From DASZGL01 sp035938875 (GTDB lineage: Bacteria > Chloroflexota > Dormibacteria > Aeolococcales > Aeolococcaceae), in contig DASZGL010000127.1 in the NCBI GenBank assembly GCA_035938875.1, positions 1 through 32,334 of the forward strand: DNA of 32,334 nucleotides, given 5' to 3'. The notes under the pieces were generated by a model that searched no databases, was not told the origin of the DNA, and was given only the letters and a program-made list of their open reading frames with translations. Positions 23,457 through 31,195 of this stretch are shown one piece after another. Position 1 is the stretch's first letter. Every line of letters begins with the position of its first letter. A program made the position numbers and the translations under genes.

Positions 23457-23876
23457 TCAGTGGGCCAGCCGGACGGTCGCCTGGCCGTTGGTGAGGACGC
23501 GGTCGCCACGGTCGGAGACGGCCTCCACCTCGAGGGTGGCGAGGCCGGACTCCGCGTCGATGGCGAGGACGCGCCCGCTGCAGGTGATGACGTCACCGGG
23601 CAGCAAAGGCTTGCTGAACCGGCACGACACCGAGGCGACATACTCGCTTCCACCGGCCCAGCGGGCGATGGCGTCGACGAGGATGCCGAGGTCGAGGAGC
23701 CCGTGGGCGATGGTGCCGGGAAGGCCCACCATCCGGGCGAACTCCTCGTTGACGTGAATGGGGTTGTGGTCCCCGGAGGCCTCCGCGTAGGCGTTGATCT
23801 GCTCCTGGGTGACCCGGCGAGAGAGCGGGGTGATCTCGTCGCCGACGGCGACGGCGGCGACCTGGAGCGCGCTCAC
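23457..23876 (-). CDS. MaoC-like hydratase, HadB-type catalytic subunit
   Basis: The 139-residue single hot-dog protein carries the hydratase-2 motif YAEASGDHNPIHVNEEFA, with the catalytic Asp36 and His41, and GLPGTIAHGLLDLG. It hydrates enoyl thioesters to (R)-3-hydroxyacyl thioesters, or the reverse. The GTG start at 23876 overlaps the stop of the preceding HadA-like gene (GTGA). This order and fusion-free pairing is like HadA-HadB of actinobacterial fatty-acid synthase II, where the catalytic subunit needs its inactive partner. In this cluster it may instead serve acyl-CoA breakdown. Confidence 0.88.
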   Translation of the reverse strand: MSALQVAAVAVGDEITPLSRRVTQEQINAYAEASGDHNPIHVNEEFARMVGLPGTIAHGLLDLGILVDAIARWAGGSEYVASVSCRFSKPLLPGDVITCSGRVLAIDAESGLATLEVEAVSDRGDRVLTNGQATVRLAH

Positions 23877-24283
23877 GATGCACCCCCGCGAACGATGAGG
23901 AGCGCCCTGCCGCTGCAGACCGGCTGCCCGGCGCGGCTGCCCGCCAGGGCGACGCCGATGAACGTCATGCCGCGTTTCTCCTCCACCGAGGTGATCTCGG
24001 CCGTGGAATCGATGGTCTCTCCGGGTCGGACCGGAGCATGGAACTCGAAGGACTGCTCGCCGTGGATCAGGCCGGCGAGGTTGATGCCCACCTCGGGGTC
24101 GCCCATCACCTGACCAAGCGTTGGAAAGAGGCAGTAGACGGCCGCATACGTCGGGCTGACGGCGTCGGGCTCGGCGACCTCGTCCTCGCCGGCGATCGCC
24201 TGGGCAAAGGCGCGGACCCGTTCCCGGTCGATGACCTGTCCGGTCGCTTCATAGCGCCGGCCGACGTGGCTGCTGTCAGGCAC
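23873..24283 (-). CDS. MaoC-like N-terminal domain protein, HadA-type partner subunit
   Basis: A 136-residue hot-dog protein of the FAS1/MaoC-N type: HVGRRYEATGQVIDRERVRAFAQAIAG, the PTYAAVYCLFP segment, and HGEQSFEFHAPVRPGETI. It lacks the D-x4-H catalytic pair and so is the non-catalytic, chain-binding partner of the downstream HadB-like protein. GTG at 24283 has GGGAG seven bases upstream. It is the first gene of the acyl-CoA cluster and lies about 150 bases downstream of a near-consensus promoter with operator-like palindromes. Confidence 0.85.
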   Translation of the reverse strand: MPDSSHVGRRYEATGQVIDRERVRAFAQAIAGEDEVAEPDAVSPTYAAVYCLFPTLGQVMGDPEVGINLAGLIHGEQSFEFHAPVRPGETIDSTAEITSVEEKRGMTFIGVALAGSRAGQPVCSGRALLIVRGGAS

Positions 24284-24416
24284 GGTTGAACTCCCAGCGC
24301 CTACGGCGTGCGCCGCGGCGCGGCCGAAGCCGGCCGCCGCCCCAACCCGACCAGATCCTGCTGAGTTGCCACGTCTCCTCCTCCCCTCATTCCAACCGCG
24401 GCGCTCGCGGCGAAAT

Positions 24417-24503
24417 TGACATCGACGTCAGCTTTCCCGGAAAAATATAACGCGCTGCGACATCGGTGTCAATATGTCGGCTAAGGCTATAGCGTCGATA
24501 TCA
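24417..24503. promoter_or_regulatory. Three operator-like palindromes around the acyl-CoA cluster promoter
   Basis: Three related 14-bp sites occur: TGACATCGACGTCA (24417-24430), CGACATCGGTGTCA (24458-24471, overlapping the -35) and TAGCGTCGATATCA (24490-24503). The first is a 12-of-14 palindrome; the third agrees with the first's reverse complement at 11 of 14 positions. Site starts are 41 and 32 bases apart, close to whole helical turns. A TetR- or GntR-type repressor is a natural reading; no such gene lies in the window. A further exact palindrome, TTTCC-C-GGAAA (24433-24443), lies near the predicted start. Confidence 0.6.
24444..24472 (-). promoter_or_regulatory. Near-consensus sigma70 promoter of the acyl-CoA cluster
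   Basis: On the minus strand TTGACA (24472-24467), a 17-base spacer and TATATT (24449-24444) match the consensus in 11 of 12 bases, far better than any other promoter here. Transcription would start near 24437, giving a leader of about 150 bases. The rest of the gap 24284-24591 holds the palindromes and no protein gene I can support. Confidence 0.85.
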
Positions 24504-24591
24504 GAGTAAGCCACGGCGCTACTCGGCTGATCGAGTTGGCGATCGCTGAGTGAAGCTCTGCCGGCACGCGATTACCCTCTGACGCGGCGCG

Positions 24592-25656
24592 TCAAGCGGC
24601 GGCGCCTGCCTCGGCGGACAGCGCCCGTGGCGCCAGTGCCTCGAGGACGGCGCGCTGGACCTCGGGCTCGCGGTTGGCGAAGGCGACCAGCGGCACGTAG
24701 CCGGCGGCGACGTAGCCACGGATCCGCTCGCGGCAGTGCTCCAGCGGCCCGACGACCGCAAGGCGGTCGATGAGCTCGTCGGGAACGGCGGCCGTCGCCC
24801 CCTCCTTGTCTTTGGCGAGGTAGAGGTCCTGGATGCGCCGCGCCGCGTCGCCATAGCCGTAGCGAGTCACCAGGGCGTTGTAGAAGTTGCGCTGCCGCGA
24901 ACCCATGCCGCCGATGTAGAGGGCGAAGTTGGGCCTGACCATCGCCCGGGCACGCTCGAGGTCATCGGCAGCGCAGACCGTGACTGTTGGGCAGACGATC
25001 AGCGGGTCGAGTGACGGCGGACGGCGCACGCGCCCGCGGTCCAGCGCGTTCGCGAACACGGCGGGCGCCGCGTCGATGTCGAAGAGGGTCGGCATCCAGC
25101 GTTCGGCGATCTCGGCGGTGAGGGCGACCCCCTCGTCGGTGATCGTCGCCAGGGCGACGGGGACCTGCGGCCGCGGCGGATGGGTGATCAGCTTCAGCCC
25201 TTTGGGCAGGTCGAAGACCTCACCGTGAAAGACCACGCGCTCGCGGCGCAGCGCCAGGCGGACGATCTCGACGGTTTCGCGCATCCGCTGCGCCGGCCGG
25301 TCGAAGGGCATGCCGTGCCAGCCGGAGATCACCTGAGGCCCGCTGGTCCCCAGGCCGAGGATCGCCCTGCCGCCGCTGATGTCGTCGAGCGCGGCCATCG
25401 TCTGGGCGATCAGCGCAGGGGTTCGGCTGAAGACGTTGATGATTCCCGTGGCCAGCTGGATGGACGTGGTGCGCGCCGCCAGAAGAGTGAGCATGGTGAT
25501 GGCGTCGTAGCCGTACGCCTCCGGCACCCACACGCTCTCGTAGCCGAGGCGGTCGGCAGCCTCGACGAACTCGATGACCTGCTCGCGGGGAACCCGGTCG
25601 GTGTAGGGGATGGCGATGCCGATGCGCGGCGTCGGCGGGCTGGTCGGCTCGGTCAT
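24592..25656 (-). CDS. LLM-class (luciferase-like, F420-type) oxidoreductase
   Basis: The 354-residue TIM-barrel protein opens with RIGIAIPYTDR and shows ESVWVPEAYGYDAITMLTLLAARTTSIQLATGIINVFSRTPALIAQTMAALDDISGGRAILGLGTSGPQV, the pattern of F420-dependent members of the luciferase-like family, with WHGMPFDRPAQRMRETVEIVR next. Such proteins reduce or oxidise small substrates with F420; FMN use cannot be excluded. The ATG at 25656 overlaps the MobA-like stop (ATGA); GACAAT nine bases upstream could also start a separate leaderless mRNA. Last gene of the PIG-L cluster. Confidence 0.88.
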   Translation of the reverse strand: MTEPTSPPTPRIGIAIPYTDRVPREQVIEFVEAADRLGYESVWVPEAYGYDAITMLTLLAARTTSIQLATGIINVFSRTPALIAQTMAALDDISGGRAILGLGTSGPQVISGWHGMPFDRPAQRMRETVEIVRLALRRERVVFHGEVFDLPKGLKLITHPPRPQVPVALATITDEGVALTAEIAERWMPTLFDIDAAPAVFANALDRGRVRRPPSLDPLIVCPTVTVCAADDLERARAMVRPNFALYIGGMGSRQRNFYNALVTRYGYGDAARRIQDLYLAKDKEGATAAVPDELIDRLAVVGPLEHCRERIRGYVAAGYVPLVAFANREPEVQRAVLEALAPRALSAEAGAAA

Positions 25657-26255
25657 CGCCCGGGGATTGTCCGCGGCCGGCTCAGCCCTTGTCGAACGTC
25701 CTGCGGACGGTTCCAGTTGACGAACGAGCTGCCCTGCGGATCGACCGCCCGCCAATCCGATGGCGCGATGACCACGGGATCGAGCTCACCCAGGGCATCG
25801 TGCAGGGCGAGCACCCCGCGATCGAGCAGAAGGCTCAGCCGGGGTTCGACCACCACCCGCATGGCCACAGGGAACGGCTCGAGCCCGGCATCGCTGCGGC
25901 ACAGAACCACCGAAGCGCCGCGGTCCGAGCGAAGACGGGAGAGCAGCAGGTCGAGCAGAAGCTGGGTGATGGAGGGCATGTCGCAGGCGGCCGCGACCAG
26001 CAGCGGCGTGCGCGCCGCGCGGGCGGCGGCGACCAGTCCCGACAGCGGGCCGGCACCCTCGACGGCGTCGTGGACGACGCGACCACTGACGCCGGCGACA
26101 GCCCGTCCCACCAGGAGCACCTCACCGGCAACGCGGGCGAGCGACGCCACGGGGAACGACGCCAGGGGAAGACCGTCGACGAGCATCGACGCCTTGTCAC
26201 AGCCCATGCGGGCGCTGCGTCCCCCGACCAGAACCGCACCGGTGACGTCGTTCAT
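25653..26255 (-). CDS. mobA: MobA-like nucleotidyltransferase (molybdenum cofactor guanylyltransferase)
   Basis: A 200-residue Rossmann-like NTP transferase with the N-terminal GAVLVGGRSARMGCDKASM signature, GPLSGLVAAA, the metal-binding CDMPSI and the closing FVNWNRPQDV, which matches the MobA NxNTPxD region. MobA attaches GMP to molybdopterin. Related CTP- or UTP-specific transferases exist, but the pattern favours MobA. Start and stop both overlap neighbours by four bases. Confidence 0.85.
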   Translation of the reverse strand: MNDVTGAVLVGGRSARMGCDKASMLVDGLPLASFPVASLARVAGEVLLVGRAVAGVSGRVVHDAVEGAGPLSGLVAAARAARTPLLVAAACDMPSITQLLLDLLLSRLRSDRGASVVLCRSDAGLEPFPVAMRVVVEPRLSLLLDRGVLALHDALGELDPVVIAPSDWRAVDPQGSSFVNWNRPQDVRQGLSRPRTIPGR

Positions 26256-26677
26256 CCCGCGGGTGCGGCGTCGACGCGATCACTATCGGGTTCGATACGC
26301 ACCGTGGTGCACACGGTGAAGTCGTGCTGCCCCCCCGCGGCGATGTCACCCAGGGCACCGCCGTTGCGCAGGGCATCGTCGCGCGTTGTGGTGGCGACGA
26401 CGGTGCCGCGGTCGACGTAGGTGACGACAACGCGCACGTCACGGGCGAGTACGCTGCTCGTGTTGCTCACCGTGCCCTTGTCGCATACCCGCCAACCGAC
26501 GTCGAGGAGATACCGCAGCTGCGGTGCGCCGGCGAGTGTCACGGTGAGTGCGACAAGACGCGTCGACACGCTGCCGCTGACGCTCGACGGCGCCGACAGT
26601 GCCTCGCCGCTGCTGCTGCCGCAGGCCACCAGCGCCGACGCGATGAGCGCCAGGCCGACCGGCGCTGCGATGTCCAT
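26252..26677 (-). CDS. Small lipoprotein with FxLYD-like domain
   Basis: The 141-residue protein has a short hydrophobic signal ending in the lipobox LVAC, with Cys19, then a Ser-rich linker and a beta-rich domain (LLDVGWRVCDKGTVSNTSSVLARDVRVVVTYVDRGTVV) that looks like the FxLYD fold found in extracytoplasmic lipoproteins. The signal lacks the usual N-terminal Lys or Arg (MDIAAP), which weakens the start choice; a GTG one codon upstream changes nothing. The ATG shares its A with the TGA of the asparaginase gene (TGATG). Two Cys (about 70 and 124) may pair. Function unknown. Confidence 0.72.
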   Translation of the reverse strand: MDIAAPVGLALIASALVACGSSSGEALSAPSSVSGSVSTRLVALTVTLAGAPQLRYLLDVGWRVCDKGTVSNTSSVLARDVRVVVTYVDRGTVVATTTRDDALRNGGALGDIAAGGQHDFTVCTTVRIEPDSDRVDAAPAG

Positions 26678-27669
26678 CACCTCTGCAGCAACACCCGCGC
26701 TCGCGTCTGCCCGACCACCGCGCCCTCCCAGTTGGTCAACGGCGGCGCGGCGTGCAGCCGCAGCGCTTCGGGAAGCTCGTCGGGCAGCTCGTCGAGTGCC
26801 TGGAGGGCGGCGATGGCGACACAGGGCATGGCCACGCCCACGCCCGCCTCGAGCTTGACGGCAACCGCCGTCCCTGTCTGCCGGCTGGTCGCGACCCAGC
26901 ACGCGGCGCCGCCGACCTTGGCGGTCAGCCGCTCTCCGGCGAACTCGAGCAAGGCGGTGTCGAACCGCCCACTGCCGGCGACGAGGAAGGGATGAGCGGC
27001 CATGGCCGCCTGACAGCGGACGAAGCCACCACATCGCGACGGTGCGGCGGCGAAGCCCCGGGCCAGCGTCGACAGCGCCAGGCCGAAGGTCGGCAGGCCG
27101 CAACCGTCGACGCCGCGCGGTTGTGCGGCGACGTCGACGCCGCACGCAAGCGATATCGCCTCGATGACCGCGCGCTGCAGTGGATGCTCGGCGGCGGCGT
27201 AGCCCTCGACCGGCCATCCCGCCTGCACACACGCGGCGAGCATCGCCGCGTGCTTGCCCGAGCAGTTGTTGTGCACCCGTTGCGGCACACGACCCTCGGC
27301 GACCAGTGCGCGCGAGGCGTCTTCCGAGTACGGCCAATGCGGGCCACAGGACAGTGCCGTCTCGTCGAGTCCGCAACGCTGCAGCAGGTCGCGCACCACG
27401 GCAACATGCTGCGCCTCCCCCTGGTGCGAGGCGCAGGCGATCGCGATGAACTCCTCGGCGCCACCACCCAGCGCGTCGGCGGCGCCACCGGCGACGAAGG
27501 GCAGCGCCTGCAGCGGCTTCACCGTGCTGCGCACCGTGGTGACGACGTCGGGGTCGCCGGCGTGCGCGACACGAGTGCCGTCGGCAGAGACCGCGGCGAT
27601 GTGACCGCGGATGACGGCCTCGAGCACATCGCCACGCCAGACCTCGGCGAGTACAGCCGGGGCGCTCAC
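26677..27669 (-). CDS. L-asparaginase II family (ReAV/AnsA type)
   Basis: A 330-residue protein of the asparaginase II family typified by Rhizobium etli ReAV. It has the catalytic Ser48-x2-Lys51 in VRSTVKPLQALP, the NNCSGKH motif with Cys136 and Lys139, and Cys190 in VDGCGLPTFGLALS; these positions almost equal those of the known zinc-binding enzyme. It would hydrolyse asparagine to aspartate and ammonia. The GTG at 27669 overlaps the PIG-L stop (GTGA), and its own stop touches the next start. Confidence 0.92.
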   Translation of the reverse strand: MSAPAVLAEVWRGDVLEAVIRGHIAAVSADGTRVAHAGDPDVVTTVRSTVKPLQALPFVAGGAADALGGGAEEFIAIACASHQGEAQHVAVVRDLLQRCGLDETALSCGPHWPYSEDASRALVAEGRVPQRVHNNCSGKHAAMLAACVQAGWPVEGYAAAEHPLQRAVIEAISLACGVDVAAQPRGVDGCGLPTFGLALSTLARGFAAAPSRCGGFVRCQAAMAAHPFLVAGSGRFDTALLEFAGERLTAKVGGAACWVATSRQTGTAVAVKLEAGVGVAMPCVAIAALQALDELPDELPEALRLHAAPPLTNWEGAVVGQTRARVLLQR

Positions 27670-28373
27670 GGCAGCGCGATGTGCGCGAATCCCTCAGCCG
27701 CCTCGAGGCCGCCGAGCTTGCCCATCTCAGCCGCGCGCTGGGGGATGAACGCGCGCAACCGTTCCTCGGTGACCTGGCTGCGGTGTTCGCGCAACGCGGC
27801 GATCTTCAGCTCGATGGTGTCGCTTATGTCGACCAGGCAGGTAACGTCGGACGGATTGGCGATGAACAGCTGGGCGACGCGATGCGGCGCCAGGCCATCG
27901 CGCACCATCTCGGGAAACATCAGGGGATCCCGCGCCGAGGGAAACACCGCGGCGAGCGCCGCCTCGCCGGCTGCGCGGTGGTCGGGATGATTGACGAACG
28001 TCGGCCCGTAGTGCCGTGTCGGATCAGGACTGATCACCGCCTCGGGACGCACCCTGCGAATGACCTCGACCACCTGACGGCGCAGCTCGAGCGTCGCTTC
28101 CAGCGCGCCGTCGGGGTTGCCGAGGAAGACGATGTCGGCGACTCCGAGGACGGCTGCTGCCGCGCGCTGCTCCATCTCGCGGATGCGCGCGACCTCAGCG
28201 GAGGTGAGCGTGGGATCAGCGGATCCTTTGTCGCCGTTGGTGCACAGGCAGTAGGTGACCTGCGTTCCCGACCGGATCCACTTGGCCAGCGTGCCCCCGG
28301 CGGAGAACTCGGCGTCGTCGGGATGGGCCATGACAACCAGCACACTCGCCGGTGCCGGGGGATCGATGAGCAC
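27666..28373 (-). CDS. PIG-L/LmbE-family zinc deacetylase
   Basis: The 235-residue protein shows the zinc motif AHPDDAEFSAGG (His17, Asp19-Asp20) and HPDHRAAG (His129, His132), typical of N-acetylglucosamine-type deacetylases such as MshB and BshB. Substrate cannot be told; thiol-cofactor, glycolipid or lincosamide-type roles are known in the family. GTG at 28373 is preceded by a TAGACT -10-like box eight bases upstream and no Shine-Dalgarno. First of five overlapping genes. Confidence 0.9.
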   Translation of the reverse strand: MLIDPPAPASVLVVMAHPDDAEFSAGGTLAKWIRSGTQVTYCLCTNGDKGSADPTLTSAEVARIREMEQRAAAAVLGVADIVFLGNPDGALEATLELRRQVVEVIRRVRPEAVISPDPTRHYGPTFVNHPDHRAAGEAALAAVFPSARDPLMFPEMVRDGLAPHRVAQLFIANPSDVTCLVDISDTIELKIAALREHRSQVTEERLRAFIPQRAAEMGKLGGLEAAEGFAHIALP

Positions 28374-28381
28374 AGACCCGC

Positions 28382-28387
28382 AGTCTA
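28382..28387 (-). promoter_or_regulatory. -10-like box of the PIG-L operon
   Basis: TAGACT on the minus strand ends eight bases before the GTG, as with other leaderless-type starts here. It matches TATAAT at four positions; no -35 is clear. Confidence 0.4.
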
Positions 28388-28436
28388 CGGCGGGTTGGTC
28401 ACTGCCTCGGCGCGTGCGGCCGCGCGGCGGGCACCG

Positions 28437-28634
28437 TCAGACGATCGGCGCAGCGGTCTTCGAAGGCCTGTGGAAGCGCACCCGGCAGTGTTCGCAGCGG
28501 AAGACGAGGCGAAGCCCGAGGCGGCCGATCACCGACGTTTCCTGCTTGAGGCAGTTGGGACACGTCGCACGCTGCTCCGCGAAGTCCGCCGGGACTGGAC
28601 GCAAAGGCAACTCGACCGGCTTGTATTTCCGCAT
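28437..28634 (-). CDS. Small zinc-ribbon protein
   Basis: A 65-residue protein with two CxxC pairs, Cys25-Pro-Asn-Cys28 and Cys47-Glu-His-Cys50, spaced as in a zinc ribbon; the N-terminal part is basic and the C-terminus has RVRFHRPSK. It could bind nucleic acid or a partner protein. The ATG at 28634 has GAAGG five bases upstream, and TATACT (about 28674-28679) could be its -10. I cannot name the family. Confidence 0.8.
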   Translation of the reverse strand: MRKYKPVELPLRPVPADFAEQRATCPNCLKQETSVIGRLGLRLVFRCEHCRVRFHRPSKTAAPIV

Positions 28635-28679
28635 CTACACCTTCCCTGGTTGCACTGGGGGTCGTCCATGCCAAGTATA

Positions 28680-28710
28680 CATCCTCAATGATAGCTTCGC
28701 TATAAGGATG
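28680..28710. repeat. AT-rich two-part inverted repeat between the AI-2E and zinc-ribbon genes
   Basis: CATCCT (28680-28685) and AGGATG (28705-28710) enclose ATAGC-TTC-GCTAT (28691-28703). The stem is interrupted by unequal bulges. The repeat directly precedes the TATACT box of the zinc-ribbon gene on the minus strand. It might be a terminator for the upstream permease gene, although no U-run follows, or a regulator site. Confidence 0.5.
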
Positions 28711-28758
28711 AATGAGCGAGCATGCCCCACCGAGGCTCCCGCTCGGACCCGGGGATGG

Positions 28759-30126
28759 TCAGTCGCCGGGAGGTTCGGGACGGCGCCGGCGCGGTGACAG
28801 GGCGCCGCGCAGCATCGCCAGCGGCGAGCGCTTGAAGAAACGAAACTCACCGAGGATGGTCTCCCGGCGCTGCTCGCTGAAGTAGTCGCCGCGACGGATG
28901 GTGAACAGATCGGGACGTGTCGCCCGCCAGTCACCGACGGCAGCGCGGATGAACACCGCGATCAGGCTCGCGGCGGGCACGGCGAAGAAGGCGCCGAGAA
29001 ATCCACCGACCTCGATGCCGGTGAAGAGGGCGAGCAGCGCCACCAGGGGATGGAGCTGGACGAACTTCGCCTGGATGCGCGGCGCGAGCACGTAGCCCTC
29101 GATGACGTGGATGCCGATGAAGAGGAACACCGTCACCAGCGCGAGCGTGGGACTCACGGTGAGCGCCAGCAGCAGGGCGACGGCACCGCCGGCAAAGGGG
29201 CCGATGAGGGGTATCAGCTCGAAGATCCCCGCGGCGATGGCCACCACCAGCGGGAAGGGGACGCCGATGATGGCGCAGCCGATCCCGGCAAGCGCGCCGA
29301 TGATCAGCGCCAGGAAGAGCTGGGCGCGGACGTAGCCGCCGATGACCACGGCGGTGGCGTCGAGGCCGAACTCGACGTTGACGCGCAGCGCCCCGGGAAG
29401 GAGGCCGACCATCCCGGTGCGCAGCTTCTCGCCGTCCTTGAGCAGCCAGAAGGCGACGACCAGGATGATCACCACGTCGACCACCGCGGTCGCCGTCCCG
29501 GTGATGCTGCTGAGCAGCAGGCTCGACAGCCGCGAGCTGATGTCCTTCTGGCTGGCGCCGAGGTCGATGCCGCTCACCGGGACGTTGCGATCCTTGAGAT
29601 AAGCCTCCAGGGTGTTGAGCTCGCCCTGGGCGCGGCCGATCAGGGCCGGCACCTGGTTGGCCAGCGTTCTCGCCTCGTCCACCACCGGTCCCGCCGCCAG
29701 GTAGATGAGCAATCCGATCAGCGTCAAGCCGCCGCCGAGGACGGTGAGGATGGCCAGCGTCCGGGGAAAGCGCAGGTAGCGGACCAGGGCATCGACGCCG
29801 GGGCTGGCTATGAACGACACCACAGCGCCAAAGACGACGAAGAGCACCACCGTGAGCACAGCGCTGATGAAGCCGGCAAAGACGACGATCAGCTGATAGG
29901 CGAGGAATACCGTCAGGGTGATCGCCGCAGCCCGGATCCACCACCACGCCGTGCGCCGCATCTCCAGGACCCGCGTCTGGGCCACGGCCGCCGGCGACGG
30001 CGCCTCCGGGTCACCAGGCTGATCGCCGGCGTCGACCCCCTCGAGGGGGTCGTGCGGGTGGGACGGAGCGGGGTCAGCGGCCATGGTGTCGCAACCCATG
30101 ATGCGCGCTGAGGCCACGTTGTCCAC
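28759..30126 (-). CDS. AI-2E/PerM-family permease
   Basis: The 455-residue protein has an acidic, Pro-rich N-terminal tail of about 55 residues, then about eight TM helices in the AI-2E family pattern: a pair, a large extracytoplasmic loop (about 150-210 with DEARTLANQVPALIGRAQGELNTLEAYL), then FWLLKDGEKLRTGMVGLLP, AIIGVPFPLVVAIAAGIFELIPLIGPFAGG and VIEGYVLAPRIQAKFVQLHPLVALLALFTGIEVGGFLGAFFAVPAAS. Members transport autoinducer-2 or, in others, sodium against protons, so a substrate is not named. GTG at 30126 is preceded by AAGGTGG; later ATGs at about 30099 and 30084 are also possible. Divergent from the LysM-CHAP gene. Confidence 0.88.
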   Translation of the reverse strand: MDNVASARIMGCDTMAADPAPSHPHDPLEGVDAGDQPGDPEAPSPAAVAQTRVLEMRRTAWWWIRAAAITLTVFLAYQLIVVFAGFISAVLTVVLFVVFGAVVSFIASPGVDALVRYLRFPRTLAILTVLGGGLTLIGLLIYLAAGPVVDEARTLANQVPALIGRAQGELNTLEAYLKDRNVPVSGIDLGASQKDISSRLSSLLLSSITGTATAVVDVVIILVVAFWLLKDGEKLRTGMVGLLPGALRVNVEFGLDATAVVIGGYVRAQLFLALIIGALAGIGCAIIGVPFPLVVAIAAGIFELIPLIGPFAGGAVALLLALTVSPTLALVTVFLFIGIHVIEGYVLAPRIQAKFVQLHPLVALLALFTGIEVGGFLGAFFAVPAASLIAVFIRAAVGDWRATRPDLFTIRRGDYFSEQRRETILGEFRFFKRSPLAMLRGALSPRRRRPEPPGD

Positions 30127-30175
30127 AGGATTCGACCACCTTGACCCGTTAACTCCTTGGTGCGAGCGGTGCGTT

Positions 30176-30205
30176 TTGACTACGGCTTCTGGGCTCTGCT
30201 AGCCT
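30176..30205 (+). promoter_or_regulatory. Candidate promoter of the LysM-CHAP gene
   Basis: TTGACT (30176-30181), an 18-base spacer and TAGCCT (30200-30205) fit a -35/-10 pair, the -35 better than the -10. A leader of about 75 bases would precede the TTG start. An imperfect inverted repeat (AGCCTCC near 30201 with GGA..GGCT near 30247) overlaps the -10, so it may act as DNA or, if the promoter is further up, as RNA structure. I looked for the c-di-AMP riboswitch core and did not find it. Confidence 0.45.
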
Positions 30206-30284
30206 CCCACCTTCCCGCGCGGGCCCCCGCCAAGGCGTGGAGGGGCTGGGATGTTCGCTCGCCAGACGTCGTGAAGGGAGACCA

Positions 30285-31172
30285 TTGGCGGTACGAGACC
30301 GAGTCCTGAAGCACGCCTCGGTGGTGGTGGCGGCGCTGGCGATACCCCTGCTGGCGCCTCACGCTGCCGGGCACTTCTCGGCCACCTCGGCACTGGCCGA
30401 GGTCGGCGGCGACGCGGTGCAGAGCGGCGCCACCATCGAGCGCACACCACTGATCGCCGGCCTGGTGGAGCGCCCGGCGCAGACCATCGTCGTCAACGGC
30501 GGCGACACCGTCGAGTCGCTGGCCGCCACCTTCCACGCTGATCCCGGCACGGTTCGCTGGGCCAACCAGCTCATCGATGCGGCCGAGCCCGCCCCCAACA
30601 CGCCGTTGCTCGTCCCTCCGGGAGCCGGTGCGCTCGTCCCCGTCCAGGGACCCTCCGAGCAGCCGACGCATGTCGCCGCGCGACTGGGTCTCGACCCCCG
30701 CGTCATCCTCGACTACAACGCGCTGCGCAGCGACGCCGCGCTACCTGTGGGCAGCTTCCTCCAGGTGCCCAGGGCGGCGGCTCCCGGCGCGCTGCCGAGC
30801 AGTGACGTTGTTCCCATCCGCGCGCTGGTTCCCGGGGTCTCGTCATCGCAGCGCAACAACGGCACCGACGATCGCTTCCCATGGGGCCAGTGCACCCACT
30901 ACGTCGCCTCGAAACGCCTCGTGACCTGGGGTGGCGACGCCTGGTCGTGGTTCCGCAACGCCGCCGCGGCGGGACGTCCTGAAGGGCCGTTCCCCGTCGA
31001 AGGCGCGATCATGGTGCAGTGGGCCGGCTGGGCCGGGCACGTCGCCTACGTCGAGCGCGTCAATCTTGACGGCAGCTGGGTGGTCGCCGAGATGAACGTT
31101 CGCGGAGTCGGTGTCGTCGACGAGCGCACCGTCACCCCGCACGGCGTCGACCTGATCGGATTCATCTACTGA
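30285..31172 (+). CDS. Secreted LysM-CHAP peptidoglycan hydrolase
   Basis: The 295-residue protein starts with a signal peptide (RDRVLKH, then a hydrophobic core to about residue 30), has two LysM-like wall-binding repeats (about 68-112 and 127-163) and a C-terminal CHAP domain with Cys203 in FPWGQCTHYVASKR, His252 in AGHVAYVE and VAEMNVRG. CHAP enzymes cut amide or peptide bonds in peptidoglycan. The TTG at 30285 is chosen because GAAGGGAG lies just upstream and gives a proper signal peptide; a GTG at 30237 would add 16 residues before it. The usual Trp after CT is His here. Confidence 0.88.
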   Translation: MAVRDRVLKHASVVVAALAIPLLAPHAAGHFSATSALAEVGGDAVQSGATIERTPLIAGLVERPAQTIVVNGGDTVESLAATFHADPGTVRWANQLIDAAEPAPNTPLLVPPGAGALVPVQGPSEQPTHVAARLGLDPRVILDYNALRSDAALPVGSFLQVPRAAAPGALPSSDVVPIRALVPGVSSSQRNNGTDDRFPWGQCTHYVASKRLVTWGGDAWSWFRNAAAAGRPEGPFPVEGAIMVQWAGWAGHVAYVERVNLDGSWVVAEMNVRGVGVVDERTVTPHGVDLIGFIY

Positions 31173-31195
31173 CCGGCGGCTACACCCCGGCAGAG

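Noticed and set aside
24580..24594. Palindrome TGACGCG-G-CGCGTCA at the end of the LLM gene as a terminator
   Set aside because: The single-base centre cannot form a normal RNA loop without opening pairs, it overlaps the stop codon and has no U-tract.
30182..30284. c-di-AMP (ydaO-type) riboswitch before the wall hydrolase gene
   Set aside because: Such riboswitches often precede wall hydrolases, but the conserved GGGGAACCC, GGGUGAAU and related words are absent.
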